From positions 104,513 to 168,512 of the forward strand of contig UQPB01000002.1 in the NCBI GenBank assembly GCA_900542835.1: DNA of 64,000 bases, read 5' to 3'. Of this stretch, positions 30,502-38,981 are shown piece by piece. The stretch is from an uncultured Pelosinus sp. GTDB lineage: Bacteria > Bacillota > Negativicutes > Sporomusales > Acetonemataceae. Made by a program: the position numbers and the translations under genes. The notes beneath the pieces were generated by a model. It did no database searches, was not told the DNA's origin, and saw only the letters and a program-made list of their open reading frames with translations. Numbering within the stretch: position 1 is the first letter of the stretch; each line of letters opens with the position of its first letter.

Positions 30502-31863
30502 TTACATTCCCGCTTCCCTGCCAATATCCTCCAGCGATTTATGCCTTGTTTCAATACCCAGGGTAGCAATAATGACCGCTACCAGGACCAGTATTAGGCC
30601 AAGCGCGATAAAAACCGCGACAGCACCATAGTTTGACAGTATCCAGGCCACTCCGTAAGGCGAAAAAATGGCGGAAACCCGGCCCACGGCATTGGCAAAG
30701 CCCAATCCCCGGAGCCGCGCTTCAGTCGGCCAGATTTCCGGCGCATAGACCGAACAGACAAAGCAGGTATAGATATAAATAACAATAGCCAGGATAAAGC
30801 CCAGTATTACAATAAAGGTCTCTGTCCGCTGCAGCGAATAGACATAGCCGAGACTCCCGATAACCAGCAGCAACGCAACCGCCAGCCATTTGCGCGGGAA
30901 TCTGTCGACAACCTGGGAGGCGATCAACACACCTAAAGGTGCGCCAAGCATAATCAGCGACATCATTCCCGTGGATTTGGTGACACTGATGCCTGACTGG
31001 ATAAAGATGGTGGGAACCCAGTTGATAATCGTGTAAATAACTGTGTTCATGCCGATCAACAGCGTAGAGGCAACAATCGTCCTTCTTAATAAAACTCCCT
31101 TGAACAAGCTCCAGAAGGATATATCCTTAACTGTTTGCCCGCTGCCGCTTTCTACCGCTTCCACCGGCGGCAGCTTTATTCCCTTTTCCCGCTCTATTTC
31201 CTGTTCAATTTCCGTCAGGATCGCGTCCGCCTTGGCCAGATCACCACGGGCCTCATACCAGCGCGGCGATTCCGGCAGGCCGTGACGCATCGCCCAGACA
31301 ATCAACGCGGCAACACCGCCGATCAGGAACATTGCCCGCCAGCCCCAGATCGGCATAACCAGATATGCGACTAAAATGGCGATTGGCGGCGCCGAATTTG
31401 CCACCAGGGACAGCAGCGAGGTCCACTTGCCGCGCACCTTGGCCGGTACGAACTCGGGAAAGGTGCCAAAGCCGACAACCAGCTCGGCGCCAAGTCCAAT
31501 CCCCATTATTCCCCGCAGCACGATCAGCATGGTCATGTCAGTGGCAAAGCCTGCCGCAATGGAGGCCAGGCCAAAGATCAACAGGTTAACCTGATAGGCG
31601 AATTTTCTGCCCAGATGATCGCCGGTAAAGCCGGCCAGCAGAGAGCCGATGAACAGGCCGCCCATGGTTGCCGACACAAAAGTCGCGTTGAGATAATTGT
31701 TTGACCAGCCTGATTTTACCAAATCGGCTAAAATGACGCCGCCCATATAATTGTCGAAGCTGTCCACAAACAGACCCAGTCCCATCAGCCATAAGACCTT
31801 ATAGTGCCATTTGGAGATCGGCAGCCGATCCATTCTCGGCCCGATATTGCTGCGCATTTTCAC
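30502..31863 (-). CDS. MFS transporter, sugar/organic acid:H+ symporter group
   Basis: This 453-residue protein has about twelve transmembrane segments. The MFS signature GDHLGRKFAYQ lies between helices 2 and 3, PESPRWYEARGD precedes the central loop and PTEARLRGLGFANAVGR lies in the second half, all typical of the sugar porter/aromatic acid symporter groups. It sits inside the pxp-aminotransferase-aldolase operon and is probably the uptake system for its substrate. GTG 31863 has GGGGG 7 nt upstream; ATG 31857 is possible. Confidence 0.9.
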   Translation of the reverse strand: MKMRSNIGPRMDRLPISKWHYKVLWLMGLGLFVDSFDNYMGGVILADLVKSGWSNNYLNATFVSATMGGLFIGSLLAGFTGDHLGRKFAYQVNLLIFGLASIAAGFATDMTMLIVLRGIMGIGLGAELVVGFGTFPEFVPAKVRGKWTSLLSLVANSAPPIAILVAYLVMPIWGWRAMFLIGGVAALIVWAMRHGLPESPRWYEARGDLAKADAILTEIEQEIEREKGIKLPPVEAVESGSGQTVKDISFWSLFKGVLLRRTIVASTLLIGMNTVIYTIINWVPTIFIQSGISVTKSTGMMSLIMLGAPLGVLIASQVVDRFPRKWLAVALLLVIGSLGYVYSLQRTETFIVILGFILAIVIYIYTCFVCSVYAPEIWPTEARLRGLGFANAVGRVSAIFSPYGVAWILSNYGAVAVFIALGLILVLVAVIIATLGIETRHKSLEDIGREAGM

Positions 31864-31894
31864 GGCAAAGCCCCCCTGCGTTAGTTATTAGTTG

Positions 31895-32572
31895 TCAGTC
31901 AATATACTCGCAACCCTTCTCGGCAAGCAGTTTATCCACCCAGCTTCTATCCCAGGTTCCGTTCTTAATTTCTTCTATAAAACCGGCTTCCTTGATAACG
32001 GTTGCCTTTGCCTTTTCCAGCAGTTGCGGGGCGTCCTGCGGGTCAATCACAACCACGCTGTCGGCATCGCCGACGAGAATGTCGCCCGGCTTGATCATTA
32101 TTCCACCGCAGGCGACCGGAACATTAATTTCCCCGGGACCGTCCTTATAGGGGCCGTTAGGGGTTATGCCTGCCGCGTAAACGGGAATGGTCATTTCCCT
32201 GACCGCGGCGGCATCGCGAATAGCGCCGTCGACAATCAAGCCGGCAATGCCGCGCCGCTTTGCCCAACTGAGCATTAGTTCGCCGATTACGGAATTCACC
32301 GTGTCTCCCTGTGCGGCCACAACGATTACATCGCCCGGCTCGGCCATATCAAGAGCCTTATGCAGCAACAAATTATCGCCAGGTCTGGTTTTTACAGTGA
32401 AAGCCGTGCCCAGCAGCGGCGCCTGATTCATTGGTCTAATGCTTGCAGCCACACAGGCCAGCCGGTTCATGTTATCCGCGATATTAGCCACCGGAATGCC
32501 GGCAAAGCCGGCCACCAGATCCTGTGGCGGCCGGTTAATTTTACTGTGAATACGAAAACCCACATTGGTCAT
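31895..32572 (-). CDS. RraA-like class II aldolase (HMG/4-hydroxy-2-oxoglutarate type)
   Basis: This is a 225-residue RraA-fold protein. It shows GTAFTVKTRPGDNLLLHKAL, the GLIVDGAIRDAAAVRE segment with the catalytic Arg-Asp, and GDILVGDADSVVVID. Family members with this RD motif cleave 4-hydroxy-4-methyl-2-oxoglutarate or related 4-hydroxy-2-oxo acids to pyruvate plus a second 2-oxo acid, with a divalent metal. True RraA (RNase E inhibitor) is unlikely in this setting. ATG 32572 is chosen, with GGGAG 9 nt upstream. Confidence 0.8.
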   Translation of the reverse strand: MTNVGFRIHSKINRPPQDLVAGFAGIPVANIADNMNRLACVAASIRPMNQAPLLGTAFTVKTRPGDNLLLHKALDMAEPGDVIVVAAQGDTVNSVIGELMLSWAKRRGIAGLIVDGAIRDAAAVREMTIPVYAAGITPNGPYKDGPGEINVPVACGGIMIKPGDILVGDADSVVVIDPQDAPQLLEKAKATVIKEAGFIEEIKNGTWDRSWVDKLLAEKGCEYID

Positions 32573-32617
32573 TTTTTTCACGCTCCCTTTACAGTTCAAT
32601 TATTGGCGGCTTGACGG

Positions 32618-33787
32618 CTATTTGAAAGCCCTCTCAATCCGCCTGATTGCCTCCTGGAGGTTCGCCAGTGAGATGGCATAGGTAAGGCGGATACAGCCTT
32701 CTCCGGCCTTGCCGAAGGCAATTCCCGGCGTTACCGCCACGTGCGCGGCGTCGAGCAGGTATGTGGCCAGTTCAAAGGAGTCCATCCCTTTATAATCAAC
32801 ACGCGGGAAAAAGTAAAACGCGCCTTCCGGCAGGGGGCAGCATATGCCGGCAATCCGGTTCAGCGCCGCCGTAATGCTCCGCCGTCTCTTGTCATATTCG
32901 GCAGCCATCGCATTGATGCAGCTTTCCCCGCCCTCCAGCGCCGCAACTCCGGCAACCTGGGTGAAGGAGGCCGCGCAGGTGACGAAGTGCTGCTGGATTT
33001 TCAATATCTCCGCCACAATTGCGGCGGGACCGGCCAGATAACCGAGCCGCCAGCCGGTCATAGCGTAGGCCTTTGACATGCCGTTAACGATAATTGTCCG
33101 CTCCTTCATGCCCGGCAGAGCGGCAAGCGTTTTATGAACGCGCCCGTCGTAGATGATCTTCTCGTAAATATCATCGGTAAGCACCCACAGGTCATGGGCT
33201 TGAGCAATGCGGGCAATGCTCTCCAACTCAGCGTCCGATAAGACCCGCCCTGTCGGATTGCTCGGCGAATTCAGGATGATTGCCTTGGTCTTTGGGGTGA
33301 CATATTGTTCGATGACGCTATCGCTGATCAGAAAATTATTTTCAAAGCGCAGCGGCACTCCCACTGGTGTTCCGTTCAGCAGCTGCACAATCGGCCGGTA
33401 ACTGACCCAGGCAGGCTCCAGGATGAGCACTTCGTCTCCAGGATCCACCAAAGCCGCCAACGAAATATACAAAGCCACCTTGCCGCTGGCGGTCGCAATA
33501 ATTTCCTTATTGGGGTCGTAGGACAGACCGGCTTCACGCCGGTATTTTTCCGCAATCGCCCTGCGCAGCTGCGGCGTTCCCTTGCTATCAACATAATGCG
33601 TAAATCCGCGTTTCATACTTTCTATTGCCGCGTCCTGAATATGCTGCGGTGTGCTGAAATCGGGATCGCCGCTGCCTAAATTAATAATATCGATTCCTTC
33701 CTGCTGCAATTGCCTGGCCCGGTCGGAAATCGCCACAGTTGTCGACCCCTCCACCGCACTGACAATGCTTGCCCCCGGTTTTGCCAT
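32618..33787 (-). CDS. PLP-dependent class I aminotransferase (aspartate aminotransferase family)
   Basis: This 389-residue protein has NLGSGDPDFSTP, the NSPSNPTGRVLSD motif, DDIYEKIIYDG and the PLP lysine in NGMSKAYAMTGWRLGY. The C-terminal Arg that binds the substrate carboxylate is in GCIRLTYAIS. It is an Asp/aromatic-type transaminase (subfamily I-gamma). Located between pxpC and the RraA-like aldolase gene, it may turn the amino acid freed by the Pxp enzyme into the 2-oxo acid that the aldolase cleaves. This role is inferred. Confidence 0.88.
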   Translation of the reverse strand: MAKPGASIVSAVEGSTTVAISDRARQLQQEGIDIINLGSGDPDFSTPQHIQDAAIESMKRGFTHYVDSKGTPQLRRAIAEKYRREAGLSYDPNKEIIATASGKVALYISLAALVDPGDEVLILEPAWVSYRPIVQLLNGTPVGVPLRFENNFLISDSVIEQYVTPKTKAIILNSPSNPTGRVLSDAELESIARIAQAHDLWVLTDDIYEKIIYDGRVHKTLAALPGMKERTIIVNGMSKAYAMTGWRLGYLAGPAAIVAEILKIQQHFVTCAASFTQVAGVAALEGGESCINAMAAEYDKRRRSITAALNRIAGICCPLPEGAFYFFPRVDYKGMDSFELATYLLDAAHVAVTPGIAFGKAGEGCIRLTYAISLANLQEAIRRIERAFK

Positions 33788-33820
33788 AGTTCCTCTTCCC
33801 CTTTTCCTTTACTACCGTAT

Positions 33821-34699
33821 TTACCGTTTCAAACTTTTGAATGCGCTAAAGCGCTGCCTGTATTTTTCGATCGCTTCATCAATGGAAATCCGGTTGAACC
33901 GTACCGTATCACCTGGTCTTACCTGGCCGAAAAGCGACATATCAACTGCGGCGACAACCGCAATAATCGGGTATCCGGCAGTCCCGCCCCGGCCTTTAAG
34001 CAGAATGATGGGAGTGCCTGCGGGTACAATCTGGATGGAGCCGGCGCAAACGCCCCGTGAAATTACCTCCGTCGGCTGATGGCCCACAATCGGCTGACCT
34101 TCCAGGCGAACGCCGACATGGTTGCTGTCTGCCGCAACCGTATAATCGCTATGATAGAACTGCTCCAGGTGGTTGCGAAAAATATCGGCATTGCAGCCGT
34201 CGCAAACCCGCAGCGTCCAAGGCGAGCCATAGACGGGAGGCGGAGACTTCAGCGGCAGCTGTTGACCGGGACGGAGCCGTTCGCCGATCATTCCTACCGT
34301 ATCGATCGCGCAGCTGCCCAATACTGCCGGCGCCTCAATGCCGCCGGCAACAGCAATATATACCCGCAAGCCCTGACGGATATTTTCCACCGACAGTATT
34401 TTACCGGCCGGCAAGGTGACGACCTTGCCGGCGTCAATCGGCACGGCGTCAATTGTCAGATCAGCCGGCGCTCCTGTTATGCAGATCGGGATATCGATGC
34501 TGCTGCTCATCGCAAAACCAAAAGCGGTGATTTCAATTGACGGCTGGGCAGAGGCGTTGCCAACCTGTTCGTTGCCCCAAAGATACGCGTACTGATCCAT
34601 GGCGCCGTTGCTGCTGATGCCGTAATGCAGATAACCGGGACGGCCAAGATCCTGCACTGATGCAAAACCGGAGGAATGAACGACAAGGTGTTCTCCCAT
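33821..34699 (-). CDS. pxpC: 5-oxoprolinase subunit C family protein
   Basis: This 292-residue protein of the biotin-dependent carboxyltransferase (KipA/YbgK) family shows SVQDLGRPGYLHYGISSNGAMDQ (split by conserved Gly-Arg-Pro), NEQVGNASAQPSIE and LKGRGGTAGYPIIA. With PxpA and PxpB it performs the ATP-dependent opening of 5-oxoproline to glutamate. Its ATG overlaps the TAA of pxpB by one nt. Confidence 0.9.
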   Translation of the reverse strand: MGEHLVVHSSGFASVQDLGRPGYLHYGISSNGAMDQYAYLWGNEQVGNASAQPSIEITAFGFAMSSSIDIPICITGAPADLTIDAVPIDAGKVVTLPAGKILSVENIRQGLRVYIAVAGGIEAPAVLGSCAIDTVGMIGERLRPGQQLPLKSPPPVYGSPWTLRVCDGCNADIFRNHLEQFYHSDYTVAADSNHVGVRLEGQPIVGHQPTEVISRGVCAGSIQIVPAGTPIILLKGRGGTAGYPIIAVVAAVDMSLFGQVRPGDTVRFNRISIDEAIEKYRQRFSAFKSLKR

Positions 34700-35421
34700 T
34701 ACTGCATCACCCTCATCTCGTGAATTGTTTTTCCCGCATAGAGCGCTTGCTCGGCCGCCGTGATCGGGAAAAATTCAATATAGTCTCCCGGCTTATAAGG
34801 AACAGGCGGCGCAGCCTCCAGGTCAATAATTCTTACCGGACAATGCCCTATTGTTTGCCAGCCGCTGGGGCTTGTCACCGGCACAACCGCTGTCTGGTTG
34901 CCTGCCACCGCTACATATCCGCCCGGCACCTGGGTGCGGGGGCTTGTCATGCGGGGAATCCTTTCTTTAAATGGCGCGCCTTCCATTAAAAAGCCGCAAA
35001 AGGTGGCAAACGTAATGATTTTGCGGAACCCGTCGCAGAAGCTGGCGATCAGCGCCTGTTCCGAGATGCCCAGATGAGACGCCACAAACGGCAGCTCCGG
35101 CCCCCATTCACCGCCAAACAGGACGGGAAGCCGGTAATGCGGACATGACTGTGCCGGTGTGTCCTCCGGCGCAGCGGCGGCAGCGGCGATATCGCCAACC
35201 TGTGCCTTAATTTCATGGTTATCGGTAATCAGCGGATTAAAGACGACAAGAACAGTGGTATAGGTCGGAAAAACTTCCGTAATTCCCCTAAGCCGCCGTG
35301 CCTCAAGCCGTTTTGCCAGGTAATGCGCCTTTTTCCAGGCTTCTTCGCTGAAAACCTTGGAAAACTCTACAAGAATTGCCGAATCGCCATAATCAATCAT
35401 TGTGAAGGCATCCAGTTTCAT
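34699..35421 (-). CDS. pxpB: 5-oxoprolinase subunit B family protein
   Basis: This is a 240-residue KipI/YbgJ family protein. It begins DYGDSAILVEF and contains VLFGGEWGPELPFVA, FATFCGFLMEGAPF and IPRMTSPRTQVPGGYVAVAG, all typical. ATG 35421 is chosen, 4 nt after GGGAGGAG; the longer open frame has no ribosome site. It works with PxpA and PxpC, and all three genes are adjacent and co-directional. Confidence 0.9.
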   Translation of the reverse strand: MKLDAFTMIDYGDSAILVEFSKVFSEEAWKKAHYLAKRLEARRLRGITEVFPTYTTVLVVFNPLITDNHEIKAQVGDIAAAAAAPEDTPAQSCPHYRLPVLFGGEWGPELPFVASHLGISEQALIASFCDGFRKIITFATFCGFLMEGAPFKERIPRMTSPRTQVPGGYVAVAGNQTAVVPVTSPSGWQTIGHCPVRIIDLEAAPPVPYKPGDYIEFFPITAAEQALYAGKTIHEMRVMQ

Positions 35422-35434
35422 ACTGCTCCTCCCT

Positions 35435-36205
35435 TCAAAAACGCTCTCCCAGCTTACGGATTTCCACACCGGCCGTTACTAGCGCCTGGCGGATTTTCCG
35501 GGCTATTTCCAACGATCCCGCCGTATCCCCGTGCAAAAGCAGCGAATCGCCCTTTTTAGTGATAATACGGCCGGTTATTGAGCTTACCGTCCCTTCCAAT
35601 GCCATGCGCACACAACGCTCCGTTACAGCCTCAGGGTCGTGAATAACCGCATTTGGCTGACTGCGGCTCACTAAGGAGCCATCGTCATTGTAGGCGCGGT
35701 CGCCCAGCAGCAGGATCGCCGTCTTCAGGCCCCTCGATCTGCCCAGATGGACTAATTCACCTTCCGGCGCCGCGATGATCAGGGACGGGTCAAATTGAAC
35801 GACCGCGTCAAGAACCGCTTCCGCGTATTTGCGGTCCGTATCGGCCAGATTGCCCAGCCGTCCATGCGGTGTGATATGCTGCAACCGTCCCTTATGGGCT
35901 TTGACAAACGCATCGAGCGCTCCCAACTGATAGAGCACATCTGTGGTAATTTCCCAGGCGGTCAAATTCATATCCCGCCGGCCAAAGCCGACTAGATCGG
36001 GAAATCCGGGATGCGCGCCAACCGCAACCCCGTTTTTAACGGCTAACTCCACCGCCCTCGCCATTGTGCGGGGATCGCCGGCATGAAAACCGCAGGCGAC
36101 ATTGGCCGAACTGACTAATGCCAGCATGCCCGCGTCATCGGCAATGGTGTAGGCGCCAAATCCTTCTCCCAAATCAGCAACCAGATCAATTGTCGGATTC
36201 ATCAT
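35435..36205 (-). CDS. pxpA: 5-oxoprolinase subunit A (LamB/YcsF family)
   Basis: This 256-residue protein has the LamB/YcsF signature VADLGEGFG, SSANVACGFHAGDPRTM and VGAHPGFPDLVGFGRRDMN, then GDSLLLHGDTAGSL at the end. It is the first structural gene of the operon, starting at ATG 36205 with AAGGAG 7 nt upstream. LysR-type half-sites lie in its upstream region. Confidence 0.93.
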   Translation of the reverse strand: MMNPTIDLVADLGEGFGAYTIADDAGMLALVSSANVACGFHAGDPRTMARAVELAVKNGVAVGAHPGFPDLVGFGRRDMNLTAWEITTDVLYQLGALDAFVKAHKGRLQHITPHGRLGNLADTDRKYAEAVLDAVVQFDPSLIIAAPEGELVHLGRSRGLKTAILLLGDRAYNDDGSLVSRSQPNAVIHDPEAVTERCVRMALEGTVSSITGRIITKKGDSLLLHGDTAGSLEIARKIRQALVTAGVEIRKLGERF

Positions 36206-36246
36206 AACCGAACTCCTTTCCAGTATTTTGGCTATTACCTATTGTC

Positions 36247-36293
36247 ATTGTAATACGCGCTGAAAAAGATTGTAAAATTCAACTTATTACAAT
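36247..36293 (-). promoter_or_regulatory. LysR-type operator array upstream of pxpA
   Basis: A perfect inverted repeat ATTGTAA-N11-TTACAAT lies at 36269-36293, 64-88 nt upstream of the pxpA start codon. A third ATTGTAA half-site at 36247-36253 is spaced exactly 22 nt from the first, two helical turns. This looks like the recognition site plus activation site of a LysR-type regulator, most likely the one encoded at 36453. Confidence 0.55.
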
Positions 36294-36371
36294 AATAAAT
36301 CGATAGGATGAATAACTTTGCCGGAGGAGCTGCTGCGAATGCCGGCTGAGCAGAGTTTTGGCTGTCAGTAA

Positions 36372-36381
36372 GGGGGGGGGG
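36372..36381. repeat. Homopolymeric run of ten G
   Basis: Ten G in a row lie in the non-coding stretch between the lysR terminator and pxpA. The rest of the 247-nt gap has no ORF. Confidence 0.7.
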
Positions 36382-36415
36382 CGGATTGTCGAGTCTGGGC
36401 AATGCAAGACAAATA

Positions 36416-36450
36416 AAAATGAGAGACAAGCAGTCAATCGCTTGTCTCTC
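36416..36450 (-). terminator. Intrinsic terminator of lysR
   Basis: On the minus strand GAGAGACAAGC (36450-36440) pairs perfectly with 36431-36421, followed by ATTTTTATTT. It lies directly past the stop of the LysR gene and separates it from pxpA. Confidence 0.88.
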
Positions 36451-36452
36451 AT

Positions 36453-37358
36453 TTACTTTTTACTTCTGGCAAGAAAGGTTTCAATAAAAAAAGTCGCTAG
36501 GCAGGAATCCAATAGCTGCAGGCTTTGTACTGCGCTGGGCTTGGGATATTGCGACTGAATTTTGTAGCACACCCGCTCTGGCGGCGGGTCTGGCAGGCGG
36601 TAGTAGGTAAAAGCGCCTGTCGAGGCAAGCTGCTGCGCCAGGCATAGCGGGACTATTGACCATACCCCGCAGCTATCCAGCAGCGGCAGCAACAGCTGAG
36701 CCGTATCCACACAGATCGCCGGATAGTTGTTGCTGCCTTTCCAGCGTGTATACCAGGCTTGGAACGCCGGTTCCCCCTCGAAGAGGATTTCTTTTTCCGC
36801 CATTAAGCTATTTAAATCAATGAGCTCATTGCAGCTGCCGGTTGACAGCTCTCGGCGCAATACAACCCTGGGCTCGGTATAAAAGCGTTCAATACTCAGG
36901 TTTCGCATCGGCAGGTTTAGTAGCGTGAAGGCGACATCCAGCTCGCCGCGGTCAACCTGCAGATAAAGCTCTGTTGAATTATGGGTTTTGAGGCGAATGC
37001 TCAGGTTGTGCGTCTGTTCCTGTAATGCCTTGTACAGAGGCGGCAGCACACAAGTATGGATGCTGTCCACAGCGCCGATAGCAAGGGCTAATTTTTTCGT
37101 GCGCAATGGAATTTGTTTTGTGTCGCGGACAAGGTCCTCCCATCTTTCCGCAATGACTAAAAAGTCTTTGCCATGATCAGTCAGGGTTAAGGAGCGAAAA
37201 CCCCGGCCACGGTCAATTAAGCATACGCCGACCTCCCGCTCAAGCTCCGCGATCCTATGGCTAAGAGTAGATTGCGATAAAAACAGGGAGTTTGCCGCCT
37301 CGGTTAGACTCCCCTGCCGTACAACAGCAAGAAAAGCCTCAATCCCTAATGTATCCAT
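36453..37358 (-). CDS. LysR family transcriptional regulator
   Basis: This 301-residue regulator has the N-terminal winged helix-turn-helix AFLAVVRQGSLTEAANSLFL with SQSTLSHRIAELEREVG, followed by a periplasmic-binding-like effector domain from about residue 90. It lies just upstream of the pxpABC-aminotransferase-aldolase operon in the same direction, separated by a terminator, and so probably controls that operon. The region before pxpA holds a matching dyad site. Confidence 0.92.
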   Translation of the reverse strand: MDTLGIEAFLAVVRQGSLTEAANSLFLSQSTLSHRIAELEREVGVCLIDRGRGFRSLTLTDHGKDFLVIAERWEDLVRDTKQIPLRTKKLALAIGAVDSIHTCVLPPLYKALQEQTHNLSIRLKTHNSTELYLQVDRGELDVAFTLLNLPMRNLSIERFYTEPRVVLRRELSTGSCNELIDLNSLMAEKEILFEGEPAFQAWYTRWKGSNNYPAICVDTAQLLLPLLDSCGVWSIVPLCLAQQLASTGAFTYYRLPDPPPERVCYKIQSQYPKPSAVQSLQLLDSCLATFFIETFLARSKK

Positions 37359-37405
37359 GCTTACCTCGCTGGTCCTTTGTTAACAGCCGGCCAGGCTACG
37401 AGAAA

Positions 37406-38827
37406 TCAATCATACTGCCGCCAGACGACCGGGAAGCGTTTGCTATGAATTTCGAACCGCCCGTGGGCCGAGATCACCCGCCGCAGCAGGTTATTCGAAC
37501 GGTTATCAAGGTCCAGTAGTTCGGCCAGAACCTGAATGATCTGGAACGACATTTCACTCAGGCCGATCACATCTTTTGATTTATGCAGCACTTCTCCCAG
37601 ATTGACCTGACAGGTCGACCATAGTCCCAGTTTTTCCACCGCCTGGGCCAGCATGGCTACCTCTACGCCATAATTGGCGGGAATGCGCATGTTAAGAAAG
37701 ATATCTTTGTGGATAGCGACCGTACCGGCCAGCGGCTGAATATAGCCGGACAGCTGCGGCATAAACGTATTGAACCAGGGGCGTGCCAGAATTTCCGTAA
37801 CCCGGCCTCCTCCCAGCTCGATTCCGGAGGCCTCTACCCGTACCGGCCGCGAAAAATAGCCTTTAACAAACTTGATCTCGGGGTAAGCCAGCATCGGTCC
37901 CAGCAAACCGTAGAAAAAACGCGGGCTGATATTTTCAATATCGGTATCGACCCAGGCCAGAATATCGGCATCAGTGACAAAGGCGCTTTTAAACATCGCC
38001 TCTCCCTTGCCGCGATACGTTCCCAGCTCAGACCGGATTTCACCGTGCTGGTAAACAGAAACGCCCAGGCTGCGGGCGATCGCCGCCGTATTGTCACTGG
38101 AGCCGGAATCAATGAGGATAACCTCGTCAATCAAGCCGGCAGCTTGTACATCGAGAGCGGTCTCAATAACCCTGCCGACCGTTTTTTCTTCGTTCAGGCT
38201 GGGCAGCAGCGCGGCAATTTTGACGCCTTGCTGTTTTTTATAGTTTCGCAGGACGCTCGACAAGGAAAAATCGTTGGCGTCAAACGTCCGTGCCCGGATC
38301 CATTTATAAATTTCATCACTTTGGTCAAATTCCAGGTCATGCAGCGGACCGCGGACAATGGTCAGGCTGCCAGGGAAAACCGCCTTGATTTTTTCGTATA
38401 ACGGCTGAATTTCCGATACTGACATCGGCGCGCCAAAAAACAGCATGGAATAGTTGTCCCGGATGCTTTCAATCAGATCGCGGACAGACGGGTCACGCCG
38501 CCAGTTGATCGAGACACTGTCAAACATTTCATGAGCGGGAGCGGCGACCGAAGACAGAAACACATCCTCCAGATGGGGGATTTTTTCTTCCAGATGAAAA
38601 ATGTCCAAATGCTTAATACCGGCCGCGGCCAATACTTCCAGCACGGCCCGGGCATTAAGACCACCCCGGAGAACCGCGGCTACAGGGCCTTCCCGCCAGC
38701 CCTCGGTAATAATATTGACCATTTCGCCACCGGCTTGCAACCGCTCGAAATCTTCGCTAAAGGATAAAAAGGTGCAGTTCTCCTGCCCCAATTGGCATTT
38801 CGGCCAGACGATCTTGTCATTTTTCAT
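37406..38827 (-). CDS. gpgS: Glucosyl-3-phosphoglycerate synthase-like glycosyltransferase with extra N-terminal domain
   Basis: This is a 473-residue protein. From about residue 200 it matches GT81 GpgS enzymes: LLPSLNEEKTVGRVI, LIDSGSSDNTAAIA, the DxD motif in AWVDTDIENISPRFFYG, KGYFSRPVR, GGGRVTEILARPWFN and LSGYIQPLAGTVAI. These enzymes move glucose from a nucleotide sugar to 3-phosphoglycerate, the first step to glucosylglycerate or methylglucose lipopolysaccharide. The first 170-180 residues are an additional alpha/beta domain, perhaps UspA-like. No gpgP phosphatase gene is near. AAGGAG precedes ATG 38827. Confidence 0.85.
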   Translation of the reverse strand: MKNDKIVWPKCQLGQENCTFLSFSEDFERLQAGGEMVNIITEGWREGPVAAVLRGGLNARAVLEVLAAAGIKHLDIFHLEEKIPHLEDVFLSSVAAPAHEMFDSVSINWRRDPSVRDLIESIRDNYSMLFFGAPMSVSEIQPLYEKIKAVFPGSLTIVRGPLHDLEFDQSDEIYKWIRARTFDANDFSLSSVLRNYKKQQGVKIAALLPSLNEEKTVGRVIETALDVQAAGLIDEVILIDSGSSDNTAAIARSLGVSVYQHGEIRSELGTYRGKGEAMFKSAFVTDADILAWVDTDIENISPRFFYGLLGPMLAYPEIKFVKGYFSRPVRVEASGIELGGGRVTEILARPWFNTFMPQLSGYIQPLAGTVAIHKDIFLNMRIPANYGVEVAMLAQAVEKLGLWSTCQVNLGEVLHKSKDVIGLSEMSFQIIQVLAELLDLDNRSNNLLRRVISAHGRFEIHSKRFPVVWRQYD

Positions 38828-38922
38828 AATGCGTACTCCTTGTCGAAGATTCTAGCTACCTTTTCATTATAAAACAGAAAGACATTTTTTAACAACCTTT
38901 AACCAATAAACTTTTTGGCGGA

Positions 38923-38961
38923 ACAAAAAGGAAGCTTGCGGCCATTGGCGGTAAGCTTCCC
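38923..38961 (-). terminator. Intrinsic terminator of the prkC-rsgA-rpe operon
   Basis: On the minus strand GGAAGCTT (38960-38953) pairs with AAGCTTCC (38937-38930), with further pairing inside the loop, followed by TTTTTG. It lies about 20 nt past the rpe stop. Confidence 0.8.
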
Positions 38962-38981
38962 CTGTCAGCGGGATATTGCTT

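Noticed and set aside
31895..32572. True RraA regulator of RNase E or a menaquinone methyltransferase
   Set aside because: The operon context and the RD motif of catalytic members fit an aldolase; methyltransferase is a historical misannotation of this family.
37709..38401. 230-codon plus-strand ORF opposite gpgS
   Set aside because: Shadow of the glycosyltransferase gene, with no initiation signal.
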